Assembly (NCBI GenBank): GCA_024758765.1 | Contig: CP101406.1 | Span: 4,588,001 to 4,652,000 of the forward strand | DNA length: 64,000 nucleotides | Source of the DNA: Mycobacterium sp. SVM_VP21 | Lineage (GTDB): Bacteria; Actinomycetota; Actinomycetes; Mycobacteriales; Mycobacteriaceae | Reading direction: 5' to 3' | Part shown: positions 1 through 9,320 of the stretch, one piece after another | How positions within the stretch are numbered: the stretch's first letter is position 1 | How the letters are laid out: each line of letters begins with the position of its first letter | The notes under the pieces: model-generated | What the model saw: only the letters and a program-made list of their open reading frames with translations | The model's database searches: none | Told to the model about the DNA's origin: nothing | Program-made: the position numbers and the translations under genes

Positions 1-670
1 CGTCGAGCATCACCTTCAGCGTCCGCGCGCAGGTGCGCCGCAGCCACTTCAGCGGGATGACGCCGTCGATCACCCCGTAGGCCTGCAGGTTCTCGGCGGT
101 CTGGACGCCCGGCGGGAACGGTGCGCCATAGAGCTGTTCGTAGACCCGCGGCCCCAGAAAGCCCACCAGTGCCCCCGGCTCGGCTAGCGTGACGTGCCCC
201 AGTGAACCCCAGGACGCGAACACCCCGCCGGTGGTGGGGTGACGCAGGTAGACCAGGTAGGGCAGGTGAGCGCGCTTGTGCAGTTCTACCGCGGCGGCGA
301 TCTTCACCATCTGCAGGAATGCGACGGTGCCCTCCTGCATCCGGGTGCCGCCCGAACTCGGCGACGCCAGTAGTGGCAGTCGTTCGGCGGTGGCCCGCTG
401 GACTGCGGCGGTGATCCGCTCGGCGGCAGCTACCCCGATGGAGCCGGCCAGGAAGTCGAAGTCGCTGGCGATCACCGCGACCCGGCGGCCGTTGATCCGG
501 CCCTCCCCGGTCAGGACCGCCTCGTCGCGGCCGCTGGCAGCCCGGGCCGCCGCCAGCTCGGCGGCATAAGCGTCACTGACCGGCACGGCCAGCGGCGCGG
601 CGTCCCAACTGAGGAACGAGCCGCGATCCAGCACCGCATCGCGCACTTCATCGGCCCCGGTCCGGCTCAC
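1..670 (-). CDS. accD3: Acyl-CoA carboxylase beta subunit AccD3-like, 3' end outside the window
   Basis: The first 223 codons of a carboxyltransferase beta subunit read leftwards from a GTG at 668-670; the C-terminal half lies beyond position 1. The N-terminal part has the crotonase-like fold pattern of this family: [16 protein letters not shown] near residues 64-79, then [10 protein letters not shown], and a [19 protein letters not shown] stretch that normally forms the CoA and oxyanion pocket. Family members move carboxyl groups from biotin to acetyl- or propionyl-CoA in the cytosol. The next gene on the right diverges with only 27 bp between starts, as Rv0904c and Rv0905 are arranged in M. 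tuberculosis (from memory). A TAGCCT hexamer six bases before the GTG suggests a leaderless transcript. The identification as AccD3 rather than another AccD rests mainly on context. Confidence 0.85.
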   Translation of the reverse strand, partial: MSRTGADEVRDAVLDRGSFLSWDAAPLAVPVSDAYAAELAAARAASGRDEAVLTGEGRINGRRVAVIASDFDFLAGSIGVAAAERITAAVQRATAERLPLLASPSSGGTRMQEGTVAFLQMVKIAAAVELHKRAHLPYLVYLRHPTTGGVFASWGSLGHVTLAEPGALVGFLGPRVYEQLYGAPFPPGVQTAENLQAYGVIDGVIPLKWLRRTCARTLKVMLD

Positions 671-697
671 AGATCGAGGCTAATAGGCTGGTTCGTC
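671..697. promoter_or_regulatory. Overlapping divergent promoter between accD3 and echA6
   Basis: Only 27 bases separate the two start codons. Reading left, TAGCCT (complement of 677-682) fits the mycobacterial TANNNT -10 pattern and ends six bases before the accD3 GTG. Reading right, TAGGCT (684-689) ends eight bases before the echA6 ATG. Both are compatible with leaderless or nearly leaderless messages, common in mycobacteria. No clear Shine-Dalgarno sequence is visible for either gene. Confidence 0.4.
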
Positions 698-1429
698 ATG
701 ATCGGTGTTACCCGCGATGAAGCCGTCACGACTATCGAGTTGCAGCGCCCCGAGCGCCGCAACGCGTTGAACTCCCAGCTCGTCACCGAGTTGCGGGAGG
801 CGGTCTTGGACGCCGCCACCCACGACGTCCGGGCGATCGTGCTGACCGGGCAGGGCACCGTGTTCTGTGCCGGCGCGGATCTGTCCGGTGACGCGTTCGC
901 TGCCGACTACCCCGACAAACTGGTCGCCCTGCACCAGAGCATCGCCGACGTCCCGGTGCCGGTGATCGGCGCCATCAACGGGGCCGCGATCGGCGCCGGC
1001 CTGCAATTGGCGATGGTCTGCGATCTGCGGGTGGTGGCCCCCGAGGCGTTCTTCCAGTTCCCGGTCGCCAAGTACGGTCTGGCGCTGGACAACTGGAGCA
1101 TCCGGCGGCTGACCTCACTGGTCGGCTACGGGCGGGCCCGGGCGATGATGCTGACCGCGGAGAAGCTGCCCGCCGACGCGGCACTGCTCACCGGGATGGC
1201 CAACCGGATCGGCACCCTTGCCGACGCGCAGGCCTGGGCGCACGAGATCGCCGGGCTGGCGCCGCTAGCGCTGCAGCACGCCAAGCGGGTGCTCAACGAC
1301 GACGGCGCCTACGAGGAGCAGCAGCCGGCGCACAAGGAGCTGTTCGACAAGGCTTGGGGTTCCCAAGACGTCATCGAGGCCCAGGTGGCGCGGGTGGAGA
1401 AGCGGCCGCCGAAGTTCCAGGGCGCCTAA
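698..1429 (+). CDS. echA6: EchA6-like non-catalytic enoyl-CoA hydratase family protein
   Basis: A 243-residue crotonase-fold protein. The acyl-CoA oxyanion-hole segments are present: FCAGADLSG around residues 56-64 and [19 protein letters not shown] around 98-116. Where true hydratases carry catalytic Glu residues, this protein has GAAIGAGL and [13 protein letters not shown], so the usual acid/base pair is absent. M. tuberculosis EchA6 (Rv0905) is known as a catalytically inactive acyl-CoA-binding protein that feeds acyl chains to FAS-II for mycolate synthesis, and the DNWSIRRL segment and gene neighbours match it as I recall. It is divergent from accD3 and followed after 53 bp by a metallo-beta-lactamase-fold gene on the same strand. 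A role in mycolate precursor shuttling is inferred from orthology. Confidence 0.85.
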   Translation: MIGVTRDEAVTTIELQRPERRNALNSQLVTELREAVLDAATHDVRAIVLTGQGTVFCAGADLSGDAFAADYPDKLVALHQSIADVPVPVIGAINGAAIGAGLQLAMVCDLRVVAPEAFFQFPVAKYGLALDNWSIRRLTSLVGYGRARAMMLTAEKLPADAALLTGMANRIGTLADAQAWAHEIAGLAPLALQHAKRVLNDDGAYEEQQPAHKELFDKAWGSQDVIEAQVARVEKRPPKFQGA

Positions 1430-1482
1430 CCGGCGCCATCGAAACGGCGGAGCCCGCGGGCCGCCACCATAGACTCGTCGTC

Positions 1483-2595
1483 ATGCTGCGTGGAGCACTT
1501 CGACTGGCGGGAACCACAGCGTCGCTGGTTGCTGGGGGCTGGACGCTACGTGCGCTGCGGGGCACGCCCACCGCGTTGGGCGCGGCGCCCACTGCGATCG
1601 ATGCGGTGGCTTCCCGGTCCAGGAATTACCGCGACGGCATCTTCCACAACATCGAACGCGTGGCAATGGTCAACATGGACCGCGAACAACAGCGGCTGAT
1701 GGTGCGCGAGCTGTTTGCCGACCGCATCGGGCGGCGGCCCACCACGCCGATTCCGCTGGAGGTGCCCGACTTCAGTGTCAACGTCGAGCCGCTGGCGATC
1801 ACCTGGCTGGGACACGCGACGGCACTCGTGGAGATCGACGGCTATCGCGTGCTGACCGACCCGGTCTGGAGCGAGCGCTGTTCGCCGTCGGACGCGGTCG
1901 GTCCTCGACGGCTGCACCCCCCGCCGGTGGGGCTCGGGGCGCTGCCCGCGGTCGACGCGATCGTCGTCAGCCACGACCACTACGACCACCTCGACATCGA
2001 TACCGTCACCGCGCTCGCCCGCAGCCAATGGGCGCCGTTCGTCGTTCCACTGGGAGTCGGAGCGCACCTGCGTGCCTGGGGCATCCCCTCCGAGCGAGTG
2101 ATCGAACTCGACTGGGACGAGAACACCACGCTGGGGGATCTCACCGTGACCTGCACCCCGGCGCGGCACTTCTCCGGGCGATTCCTGACCCGCAACCAGA
2201 CCCTGTGGGCGTCGTGGGTGATCGCCGGTCCCGAGCACCGGGTCTACTTCGGCGGCGACAGCGGATACACCGGTAGCTTCAGCACGATCGGCGCCCAGCA
2301 TGGCCCCTTCGACGCCACGCTGTTGCCGATCGGGGCCTACAACACCGCCTGGCCCGACGTCCACATGAACCCGGAGGAGGCGGTCCAGGCGCATCTCGAC
2401 TTGAACGGCGCGGCGTCGGGTCTGCTGGTGCCGATTCACTGGGGCACGTTCCGGTTGGCGCCGCACCGCTGGGCCGAGCCGGTGGAACGGCTGCTGGCCG
2501 CCGCCGACGCCGCGGGGATAGCAACGGCAGTGCCCAAACCCGGTGGTTCAGTGCGACCCGGCGCCGCCGCGCCCGCAGCGTGGTGGAGGCTCTAG
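1483..2595 (+). CDS. Metallo-beta-lactamase-fold hydrolase, UlaG/RomA-like (Rv0906 type)
   Basis: A 370-residue protein with the metal-binding HxHxDH motif at H164-D-H166-Y-D168-H169, a GGDSGYTGSF segment near residues 257-266 and a late IHWGTF (residues near 318), the order expected of the beta-lactamase-like L-ascorbate-6-phosphate lactonase/NAPE-PLD group. The reading frame stays open upstream to 1354, but the ATG at 1483 gives a length close to the roughly 372 residues of Rv0906 and avoids overlap with echA6. Relatives include NAPE-PLD-like and lactonase enzymes; the substrate is not predictable from sequence. It is four bases upstream of the next gene and probably cotranscribed with it. 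Confidence 0.8.
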   Translation: MLRGALRLAGTTASLVAGGWTLRALRGTPTALGAAPTAIDAVASRSRNYRDGIFHNIERVAMVNMDREQQRLMVRELFADRIGRRPTTPIPLEVPDFSVNVEPLAITWLGHATALVEIDGYRVLTDPVWSERCSPSDAVGPRRLHPPPVGLGALPAVDAIVVSHDHYDHLDIDTVTALARSQWAPFVVPLGVGAHLRAWGIPSERVIELDWDENTTLGDLTVTCTPARHFSGRFLTRNQTLWASWVIAGPEHRVYFGGDSGYTGSFSTIGAQHGPFDATLLPIGAYNTAWPDVHMNPEEAVQAHLDLNGAASGLLVPIHWGTFRLAPHRWAEPVERLLAAADAAGIATAVPKPGGSVRPGAAAPAAWWRL

Positions 2596-2599
2596 CACC

Positions 2600-4171
2600 A
2601 TGACCAGGTGGGCGGCTACGGCCGGGGCCACGGTGCTGGCCGTTGCGTTGAGCGCGTGCACTCCAGCGGCGACTCCGGCCATGCAGCAAGACACCCCGCC
2701 CAACGAGGTGTCCGGAGTGGACATTCCCGCGGGCCGCGTCGCTGCCGCGGTGGCCAAACTCGACGGCCTGGCGCAGCAGCTGATGACCAGCACCGGAATA
2801 CCCGGGCTGGCGGTCGCGGTCGTCCACGGCGGGCAGGCCGTGTACGCCAAAGGCTTTGGTGTGCGCGACACCCGCAACGGTGACGGACCGGACAATGCGG
2901 TCAACGCCGACACGGTGTTCCAACTGGCTTCGATGTCCAAACCCGTCGGTGCCACCGTGGTGGCACAGCAGATCAGCGCGGGAATCATCGCCTGGGACAC
3001 CCCGGTGGTGACGCAGCTGCCCTGGTTCGCGCTGTCGGACCCCTACGTCACCGACCACATCACCATCGCCGACCTGTACGCCCATCGGTCCGGGCTGCCC
3101 GATCACGCCGGCGACCGGCTCGAAGACCTCGGCTACGACCGCCGGGAAGTGCTGCAGCGGCTCAGATACCTGCCGCTGGCCCCGTTCCGCAACAATTACG
3201 ACTACACCAACTTCGGGCTGACCGCCGCTGCCGAGGCGGTCGCCGCCGCCGCCGGCGTGCCCTGGGAGCAACTGTCGGCCGACGCGCTGTACCGCCCGCT
3301 GGGGATGGCCTCAACCAGCTCCCGCTACGCGGACTTTCTCGCCCGACCCAACCGCGCACTCACCCACATCAAGACCGACGACAGCTATCAGCCGCGCTAC
3401 CAACGCAATCCGGACGCCCAGTCACCGGCCGGCGGGGTCAGTTCCTCGGTGAACGACATGACCAGCTGGCTGGCCATGATGCTGGCCAACGGCAGCCATG
3501 ACGGCACCCAGATCATTGCGCCCGAAGCGATGCTTCCCGCGATCACGCCGCAGGTGATCAGCGCCCCCGCCGGAGTCGGCACTGCCCGGGCAGGGTTCTA
3601 CGGCGAGGGATTCAACGTGTCGATCACCTCATCCGGGCGCACCCAGTACGGCCACTCCGGTGCTTTCCTGCTGGGCGCCGCGACCGCGTTTTCGGTGCTG
3701 CCGTCCCAAGACGTCGGAATCGTCGTGCTGACCAACGCCACCCCGATCGGGGTCCCGGAGACCTTGATCGCCCAATTCCTCGACCTGGTCCAGTACGGCG
3801 AGATCCGCGAGAACTGGCCGACGCTGTACCGACAGGCGCTGGCGCCGATGTCGCAACCCGAAGGCGCGCTGGTGGGTGCGGGGCCACCGGCCCATCCGGC
3901 TCCCGCCCGGCCACTGTCGCAATACGTCGGCGAGTACGCCAACCGCTATTGGGGACCGGCCACCGTCACCGAGGACCACGGTGCGCTCGATGTGACGCTC
4001 GGGCCGGCACGCAGGCGATTCCGGTTGAGCCACTACGACGGTGACACCTTCACCTTCGCCCTGCAGGGCGAGAACGCGTCGGACGGAACGATATCCAAGG
4101 CCACTTTCGCCAAGGACGCGGTGGAGCTGGAGTACTTCGATCACGACAAGCTGGGAAGGTTCACCCGTTGA
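2600..4171 (+). CDS. Beta-lactamase-family serine hydrolase lipoprotein (Rv0907 type)
   Basis: A 523-residue class C beta-lactamase/penicillin-binding-protein-like hydrolase. The N-terminus is a lipoprotein signal with lipobox ALSAC, lipidated Cys at residue 20. The catalytic SxxK is S111-M-S-K114 and the second motif is Y202-T-N204; GHSGAF near residue 352 takes the KTG-like position. The protein should sit on the outer face of the cytoplasmic membrane. The C-terminal 130 residues form the extra beta-rich domain found in esterase-like members. The ATG at 2600 is preferred over an open frame starting at 2543 because it places the signal peptide at the N-terminus. Its stop overlaps the start of ctpE. 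Activity could be esterase, D,D-peptidase or beta-lactamase; sequence alone does not decide. Confidence 0.85.
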   Translation: MTRWAATAGATVLAVALSACTPAATPAMQQDTPPNEVSGVDIPAGRVAAAVAKLDGLAQQLMTSTGIPGLAVAVVHGGQAVYAKGFGVRDTRNGDGPDNAVNADTVFQLASMSKPVGATVVAQQISAGIIAWDTPVVTQLPWFALSDPYVTDHITIADLYAHRSGLPDHAGDRLEDLGYDRREVLQRLRYLPLAPFRNNYDYTNFGLTAAAEAVAAAAGVPWEQLSADALYRPLGMASTSSRYADFLARPNRALTHIKTDDSYQPRYQRNPDAQSPAGGVSSSVNDMTSWLAMMLANGSHDGTQIIAPEAMLPAITPQVISAPAGVGTARAGFYGEGFNVSITSSGRTQYGHSGAFLLGAATAFSVLPSQDVGIVVLTNATPIGVPETLIAQFLDLVQYGEIRENWPTLYRQALAPMSQPEGALVGAGPPAHPAPARPLSQYVGEYANRYWGPATVTEDHGALDVTLGPARRRFRLSHYDGDTFTFALQGENASDGTISKATFAKDAVELEYFDHDKLGRFTR

Positions 4172-6582
4172 CGACAGCGCGAACCGCAGGCCTCACCGAC
4201 GCGCAAGTCGCCCAGCGGCTCGCGCAGGGCCAGACCAACGACATCCCTGCCCGCGCCGCGCGCAGCGTTCTCGAGATCATCCGAGCCAACGTCTTCACCC
4301 GGATCAACGCGATCCTGGGTGTGCTGTTGGCCATCGTGCTCACCACCGGCTCACTGATCAACGGGCTGTTCGGGTTGCTCATCGTCTTCAACAGCGTCAT
4401 CGGAATGGTGCAGGAGATCCGGGCCAAACAGACGCTGGACAAGCTGGCCATCGTCGGCCAAGCGAAACCGTTGGTGCGCAGGCAGTCCGGGACACAGCAG
4501 CTTCCGCCGGGACAGGTGGTGCTCGACGACGTCATCGAGCTGGGCCCCGGTGACCAGATCGTCGTCGACGGCGAGGTCATGGAGTCATCCGACCTGGAGG
4601 TCGACGAGTCCCTGCTCACCGGTGAGGCCGACCCGATCGGCAAAGATCTGGGCGACCAGGTGATGTCGGGCAGTTTCGTGGTCTCCGGCAGCGGCGCCTA
4701 TCGGGCCACCCGGGTGGGTCGCGAGGCGTACGCGGCCAAACTGGCCGAGGAGGCCAGCAAGTTCACCCTGGTGAAATCCGAACTGCGCAGCGGTATCAAC
4801 CAGATCCTGAAATTCATCACCTACCTGTTGATCCCGGCCGGGCTGCTGATCATCTACACGCAGTTGTTCACCACCGACGTGGGCTGGCGGGCATCGGTGC
4901 TGGCGATGGTGGGCGCCCTGGTGCCGATGGTCCCCGAGGGACTGGTGCTGATGACGTCGCTGGCGTTCGCGGTCGGGGTCGTGCGGCTGGGGCAACGGCA
5001 ATGCCTGGTGCAGGAACTGCCCGCGATCGAAGGTCTGGCCCGCGTCGACGTGGTCTGCGCCGACAAGACCGGCACTCTCACCGAGAACGGAATGCGGGTA
5101 TCGGAGGTCGCCGAACTCGATGGCGCCGAAAGCCTTCCGGTACATCAAGCACTGGCCGCGCTGGCCGCCGAAGACGCCCGCCCCAACGCCAGCATCCAGG
5201 CAATTGCCGAGGCGTTCCCGACCTCGCCGGGCTGGACGTCGAGCGCCTGCGCGCCGTTCAAGTCGGCCACCAAATGGAGCGGTATCTCCTTCTCCGAACA
5301 CGGCAACTGGGTGATCGGGGCGCCCGATGTCCTGCTTGAACCGTCCTCGGCGGCCGCCGAGCAGGCCGAACGGATCGGGGCGCGCGGCCTGCGTGTCTTG
5401 TTGCTCGGGGTCTGCGACCAGCCCGTCGACCATCCCGAAGCGCCCGGACAGGTGACTCCGGCGGCGTTGGTGGTGCTCGAGCAGAAGGTGCGACCAGACG
5501 CCCGCGAGACATTGGATTATTTTGCCGCGCAGGACGTGTCGGTGAAGGTTATCTCCGGCGACAACGCGGTCTCGGTGGGCGCGGTGGCCGCCGAGCTGGG
5601 GTTATCCGGAGACGCGATGGACGCCCGCAAGCTGCCCACCGAACCGGATCGACTGGCCGGTGCACTGGAGGAACACACCGTGTTCGGCCGGGTGCGCCCC
5701 GATCAGAAGCGGGCCATGGTGCACGCCTTGCAGGCGCGCGACCACACCGTGGCGATGACCGGCGACGGCGTCAACGATGTGCTGGCGCTCAAGGACGCCG
5801 ACATCGGGGTCGCAATGGGGGCGGGCAGCTCAGCGGCTCGCGCGGTGGCCCAGATCGTGTTGCTGGACAACAAATTCGCCACCCTGCCCTACGTAGTGGG
5901 CGAGGGGCGTCGGGTGATCGGCAACATCGAGCGGGTGGCGAACCTGTTTTTGACCAAGACGGTGTATTCCGTGCTGCTCGCACTGCTGGTCGGGCTGGTC
6001 GGGCTGGCGTCGGCACTGTTCGGCACCAAGCCGTTGCTGTATCCGTTCCAGCCGATCCATGTCACGGTTGCGGCGTGGTTCACCATCGGCATCCCGGCGT
6101 TCGTCCTGTCGCTCGCACCGAACAATGAGCGGGCGCACCCCGGCTTCGTACGGCGGGTGATGAGCGGGGCGCTGCCGGCCGGCGTCGTGGTGGGCATCGC
6201 CACATTCGCGTCCTACCTGGTGGCGTACCGCGGCAGCGAGGCCACCGCGGTCCAGCAGATCCAGGCTTCCACCAGCGCGTTGATCACTCTGCTGACCACC
6301 GCGGGATGGGTGCTGGCGGTGGTGGCGCGGCCCTATCAATGGTGGCGGCTGCTGTTGGTGATCAGCTGCGGGTTGGCCTACGTGGCGATCTTCGCGATGC
6401 CGCTGACCCGGGAGAAGTTCCTGCTGGATCCCTCCAACGTGGCACTGACGTTGCTGGCGCTCGGCATCGGCGCGCTCGGCGCGGCCGCCATCGAGGCGAT
6501 GTGGTGGGCCCGGGGCGGCATGCTCGGTGAGCGGCCGAAGTTGTGGCAGGGGTCGGCAACGGCCACAATGGCCCAGCGATAA
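4168..6582 (+). CDS. ctpE: P-type cation ATPase CtpE
   Basis: An 804-residue P-type ATPase. Visible landmarks are the actuator motif LLTGEAD near residues 149-155, the phosphorylation motif DKTGTLT with Asp 299, the hinge motif [21 protein letters not shown] near residues 531-551, and about ten hydrophobic segments, two before the actuator domain. There is no heavy-metal-binding CxxC N-terminal domain. The M. tuberculosis/M. smegmatis orthologue CtpE (Rv0908) has been described as a calcium transporter. The start is a TTG at 4168 that overlaps the stop of the preceding gene in a TTGA arrangement, giving a length close to CtpE; the next in-frame ATG lies inside the first helix region, so the TTG is likely. 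Translational coupling with the upstream lipoprotein is inferred. Confidence 0.9.
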   Translation: MTTARTAGLTDAQVAQRLAQGQTNDIPARAARSVLEIIRANVFTRINAILGVLLAIVLTTGSLINGLFGLLIVFNSVIGMVQEIRAKQTLDKLAIVGQAKPLVRRQSGTQQLPPGQVVLDDVIELGPGDQIVVDGEVMESSDLEVDESLLTGEADPIGKDLGDQVMSGSFVVSGSGAYRATRVGREAYAAKLAEEASKFTLVKSELRSGINQILKFITYLLIPAGLLIIYTQLFTTDVGWRASVLAMVGALVPMVPEGLVLMTSLAFAVGVVRLGQRQCLVQELPAIEGLARVDVVCADKTGTLTENGMRVSEVAELDGAESLPVHQALAALAAEDARPNASIQAIAEAFPTSPGWTSSACAPFKSATKWSGISFSEHGNWVIGAPDVLLEPSSAAAEQAERIGARGLRVLLLGVCDQPVDHPEAPGQVTPAALVVLEQKVRPDARETLDYFAAQDVSVKVISGDNAVSVGAVAAELGLSGDAMDARKLPTEPDRLAGALEEHTVFGRVRPDQKRAMVHALQARDHTVAMTGDGVNDVLALKDADIGVAMGAGSSAARAVAQIVLLDNKFATLPYVVGEGRRVIGNIERVANLFLTKTVYSVLLALLVGLVGLASALFGTKPLLYPFQPIHVTVAAWFTIGIPAFVLSLAPNNERAHPGFVRRVMSGALPAGVVVGIATFASYLVAYRGSEATAVQQIQASTSALITLLTTAGWVLAVVARPYQWWRLLLVISCGLAYVAIFAMPLTREKFLLDPSNVALTLLALGIGALGAAAIEAMWWARGGMLGERPKLWQGSATATMAQR

Positions 6583-6608
6583 ACCGCGACACAAGGGGAA
6601 AGCACGAC

Positions 6609-7046
6609 ATGGCCAAGCTCTCCGGATCCATCGACGTCCCGCTGCCTCCCGAAGAGGCCTGGGCGCACGCCTCGGATCTGTCCCGCTACAAAGAGTGGCT
6701 GACCATTCACCGGATATGGCGCAGTGTGCTGCCCGAGACCCTCGAAAAGGGCACGACGCTGGAGTCGATCGTCGAGGTCAAGGGCATGCTCAACAGGGTC
6801 AGGTGGACGATTGTGAACTACAAGCCACCCACCGGCATGACCCTCAACGGCGACGGCAAGGGCGGGGTCAAGATCAAGCTGCTCGCCAAGGTCGCGCCGG
6901 AAGGCGACGGCTCCAAGGTCAGTTTCGACGTGCACCTGGGCGGTCCGGCCCTGTTCGGCCCGATCGGCATGCTGGTGGCCGCTGCGCTCAAGGGCGACAT
7001 CAACGAGTCGCTGCGCAAGTTCGTCACGGTTTTCGCGCCGAGTTAA
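6609..7046 (+). CDS. SRPBCC/polyketide-cyclase-like protein (Rv0910 type)
   Basis: A 145-residue START/SRPBCC-fold protein beginning MAKLSGSIDVPLPPEEAW, with the family pattern of an N-terminal strand, a YKEWL helix segment and a long C-terminal helix (LVAAALKGDINESLRKF). Members bind hydrophobic ligands; the M. tuberculosis counterpart Rv0910 was listed as the toxin of a toxin-antitoxin pair with Rv0909. Here only 26 bp separate it from ctpE, so there is no room for the roughly 60-residue Rv0909-type antitoxin, and none is visible downstream before 7234. Either it is not a toxin in this organism or the partner is elsewhere. The start ATG at 6609 has a GGGGAAAG ribosome-binding sequence eight bases upstream. 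Confidence 0.8.
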   Translation: MAKLSGSIDVPLPPEEAWAHASDLSRYKEWLTIHRIWRSVLPETLEKGTTLESIVEVKGMLNRVRWTIVNYKPPTGMTLNGDGKGGVKIKLLAKVAPEGDGSKVSFDVHLGGPALFGPIGMLVAAALKGDINESLRKFVTVFAPS

Positions 7047-7125
7047 TCGGTTGCGCGCCGCGCCATCCCGCCATTAGGGTGGCGGACGTCCCCATACGGG
7101 ACGGCCCTGCACAGGAGGTCATGGA

Positions 7126-7167
7126 ATGACAGGCATCGTCGGTCTCACGCCGCTGTCCGCGCGCTGA
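7126..7167 (+). CDS. Possible 13-residue leader peptide upstream of the ABC-F gene
   Basis: A short frame encodes MTGIVGLTPLSAR followed by TGA. A perfect AGGAGG lies at 7113-7118, seven bases before the ATG, which is a stronger ribosome-binding site than that of most genes here. It ends 66 bases before the ABC-F start. Short leader peptides commonly control antibiotic-resistance ABC-F genes by ribosome stalling. That this peptide does so is an inference from position and from the base pairing described in the next entry. An overlapping ATG at 7121 gives only a two-codon frame. Confidence 0.45.
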   Translation: MTGIVGLTPLSAR

Positions 7168-7232
7168 TCACCGCCGAGTTGCCGTAGTCCGGTCCCGGTT
7201 GTCAGCGCTCCCGCTGACCTTCCCGGAGACCG
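7140..7232 (+). promoter_or_regulatory. Candidate translational attenuator of the ABC-F gene
   Basis: CGGTCTC at 7140-7146, inside codons 5-7 of the leader peptide, is perfectly complementary to GAGACCG at 7226-7232, which covers most of the GGAG ribosome-binding site (7225-7228) of the ABC-F gene. Between them GTCAGCG (7201-7207) and CGCTGAC (7212-7218) form a perfect 7-bp hairpin with a four-base loop. A ribosome stalled on the leader would disrupt the long-range pairing and free the downstream site. The pairing is seen in the sequence; the mechanism is inferred. Confidence 0.35.
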
Positions 7233-7233
7233 C

Positions 7234-8820
7234 ATGTCCCTCCCGTTTTCTGACGCTCAGGCTGTCGTCACCCTGACCGATGTCGGCTTTACCTGGCCCG
7301 ACGGCAGTGTCGCGCTGGCCGGCGTCACCGGCTCGTTCGGTATCGGCCGCACCGGCTTGGTGGGCGCCAACGGCGCCGGCAAATCCACCCTGCTTCGGCT
7401 CATCGTCGGGCAACTGCGGCCGACAACCGGGCACCTCACCACGGCCGGGCAGGTGGCCTACCTGCCGCAGCTGCTCACCCTCGATACCGACGCCTCGATC
7501 GCCGGGCTGCTCGGCGTCGCCGATCGACTCGCCGCACTGCGGGCCATCGAAGGCGGTGATGCCGCCGAGACCCATTTCGAGCTGGTCGGTGACGACTGGG
7601 ACCTCGAAGCCCGCGCCGATGCGGCACTGCGCGACATCGGGTTTTCCTTGGGCGACCTCGATCGCCGAGTCGCCGAACTTTCCGGCGGGGAGGTCATGCT
7701 GGTGGCGTTGACCGGGCTGCGGCTGGCGGCCGCCCCGATCACCCTGCTCGATGAGCCGACCAACAACCTGGACCGCGGCGCGCGCACCGGGCTGGCGCAG
7801 TTGGTCGACACGTGGCCGGGTGCACTCATCGTGGCCAGCCATGACACCGCGCTGCTGGAGCAGATGGACTGCACCGCTGAGCTTTACGACGGGCGACTCA
7901 CCACTTTCGGCGGCCCCTACAGCGCCTGGCGGGGCCACCTGCAGGCCGAGCAGGCCGCCGCCCGGACGGCTGCCCGCACCGCAGAGCAGGTGGTCAAGGT
8001 CCAGAAGCGCCAGCGTGTGGAAGCCGAGACCAAACTCGCCCGACGCAACCGGGCGGTCCAGGTCGCCCAACAGAACAAGCGCGCCGCGAAGATCGTGATG
8101 AACCAGAACGCTGCTAACGCCCAGGTCTCGGCGGGCAAGCTGCGCGGGCATCTTGACGGTCGGGTCAGTGACGCCCAAGCCGATCTGGACGCCGCGTCCG
8201 CCCGGGTTCGTCGCGAGGAACACATCCGCGTCGACCTACCCGATCCGGAGGTGCCCAACAGCCGCCGGCTGGCCGAGCTGCCGGGAGCCGACGGACCGAT
8301 CATCGTGCAGGGACCAGAACGCATCGCCCTGGACGGCCCGAACGGGGTGGGCAAGACAACGCTGCTGGAAGCGCTGCTGACGGGCGATGCCGGGCGCCTG
8401 CTGACCGCCCGGGTCGGATACCTGCCGCAACGCCTGGATCACCTGGACGACACCATGTCCGCGTTCGACGCGGTGTCGGCGGTCTCCGGCAGGCAGCCGC
8501 AGGCGGTGCGCGCCCAACTGGCCCGGTTTCTGCTGACCGCGGACTGCGTGGCCCGGCCGGTCGGCACCTTGTCCGGTGGTGAGCGATTCCGCGTCGCGCT
8601 GGCCCAACTACTGCTCGCCGATCCGCCGCCGCAACTGTTGCTGCTCGACGAGCCGACCAACAACCTCGATCTGGACAGCGTCGGTCAGCTTGTCGAGGCG
8701 CTGGGTGGCTACCGCGGAGCCTTCATCGTGGTGAGTCACGACGACGAGTTTCTGGCGCGGCTCGGCCTGAGGCGAACGTTGACGATGCCGCGCAGCGGTG
8801 TGCTGGTCGATGCGAGCTAG
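7234..8820 (+). CDS. ABC-F subfamily ATPase (ribosome-associated, possible antibiotic resistance)
   Basis: A 528-residue protein with two ABC ATPase domains and no membrane segment, the ABC-F layout. Walker A motifs are GANGAGKST (residues 44-52) and GPNGVGKTT (368-376). Signature motifs LSGGE occur in both halves, and each half has LLDEPTNNLD before a conserved SHD switch histidine. The roughly 80-residue linker between the domains is rich in Arg, Lys, Ala and Gln and predicted helical, as in ribosome-binding ABC-F proteins. Resistance members displace drugs from the peptidyl-transferase centre; housekeeping members such as EttA gate translation. It is not the EttA orthologue, which is at 34412. 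The sequence ends nine bases before a small membrane-protein gene. Drug resistance is an inference supported by the leader-peptide arrangement upstream. Confidence 0.75.
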   Translation: MSLPFSDAQAVVTLTDVGFTWPDGSVALAGVTGSFGIGRTGLVGANGAGKSTLLRLIVGQLRPTTGHLTTAGQVAYLPQLLTLDTDASIAGLLGVADRLAALRAIEGGDAAETHFELVGDDWDLEARADAALRDIGFSLGDLDRRVAELSGGEVMLVALTGLRLAAAPITLLDEPTNNLDRGARTGLAQLVDTWPGALIVASHDTALLEQMDCTAELYDGRLTTFGGPYSAWRGHLQAEQAAARTAARTAEQVVKVQKRQRVEAETKLARRNRAVQVAQQNKRAAKIVMNQNAANAQVSAGKLRGHLDGRVSDAQADLDAASARVRREEHIRVDLPDPEVPNSRRLAELPGADGPIIVQGPERIALDGPNGVGKTTLLEALLTGDAGRLLTARVGYLPQRLDHLDDTMSAFDAVSAVSGRQPQAVRAQLARFLLTADCVARPVGTLSGGERFRVALAQLLLADPPPQLLLLDEPTNNLDLDSVGQLVEALGGYRGAFIVVSHDDEFLARLGLRRTLTMPRSGVLVDAS

Positions 8821-8829
8821 TGTCACAAC

Positions 8830-9246
8830 ATGACTCGCTCGCGTCCTGGTTGGCTGATCGCACTGTGCGCGGCCCTGCTGTCGGCCAGTGCCTGGCTGCC
8901 GTGGTTGACCACGTCGGCCAACGGCGGCGGGCATGCCAGTGCGATCGGCGGCAGCGCCGGTGCCATCGCGTTGCCGCCCCGATTTGGTGTCGGCCAGCTG
9001 ATCGTGCTGCTGGCCGCCATTCTGCTGGTGGCCGGCGCGATGGTGGCCCGGGAACTCTTCACCCGGCTGGCCGCGGCCGTCGCAGTGCTGGATTCTGCGC
9101 TCGTCGCTGCACTGGGCATCTGGTACTACCGGCTGAACGTCGCGGCGCCGATCGCCGCCGGATATGGCCTCTACATCGGCGCCGTCGCCGTAGTGGGTGC
9201 GCTGGGCTTTTCGGTGTGGGCGCTGGTCAGCGCAGTGCGGCGATGA
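8830..9246 (+). CDS. Small four-helix membrane protein, unknown function
   Basis: A 138-residue protein with about four hydrophobic segments (near residues 8-26, 57-75, 79-97 and 112-133) and a short basic C-terminus. A Trp-rich first loop (WLPWLTTSANGG) lies after helix 1, a pattern seen in many actinobacterial hypothetical membrane proteins. I do not recognise a family. It starts nine bases after the ABC-F gene and is probably in its operon. The last codons and stop lie inside a 28-bp sequence that is repeated at 11259-11286 and flanks the restriction-modification genes. Confidence 0.65.
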   Translation: MTRSRPGWLIALCAALLSASAWLPWLTTSANGGGHASAIGGSAGAIALPPRFGVGQLIVLLAAILLVAGAMVARELFTRLAAAVAVLDSALVAALGIWYYRLNVAAPIAAGYGLYIGAVAVVGALGFSVWALVSAVRR

Positions 9247-9254
9247 CCTCGGCG
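9227..9254 (+). repeat. Left copy of a 28-bp direct repeat flanking the restriction-modification genes
   Basis: Positions 9227-9254 match 11259-11286 at 27 of 28 bases. This copy contains the final codons and TGA of the membrane-protein gene. Read on the minus strand it also spells the ending EHAEVIAALR-stop, very like the true C-terminus of the oxidoreductase at 11259 (HAEAFAEVIAALR-stop), so it carries the 3' end of that gene as well. The pair brackets about 2 kb containing the methylase and nuclease genes. Confidence 0.75.
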
Positions 9255-9320
9255 TGCTCGTGAGCCGGACACGTGCCGGGGCTGCCCGGGACTGTCACAA
9301 TGCTGTGCGATGGTGACGTC

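Noticed and set aside
9255..9320. Longer start for the methylase at 9273 or 9300
   Set aside because: The extra residues match nothing in D12 methylases and the ATG at 9321 gives a conventional N-terminus; kept only as an alternative.
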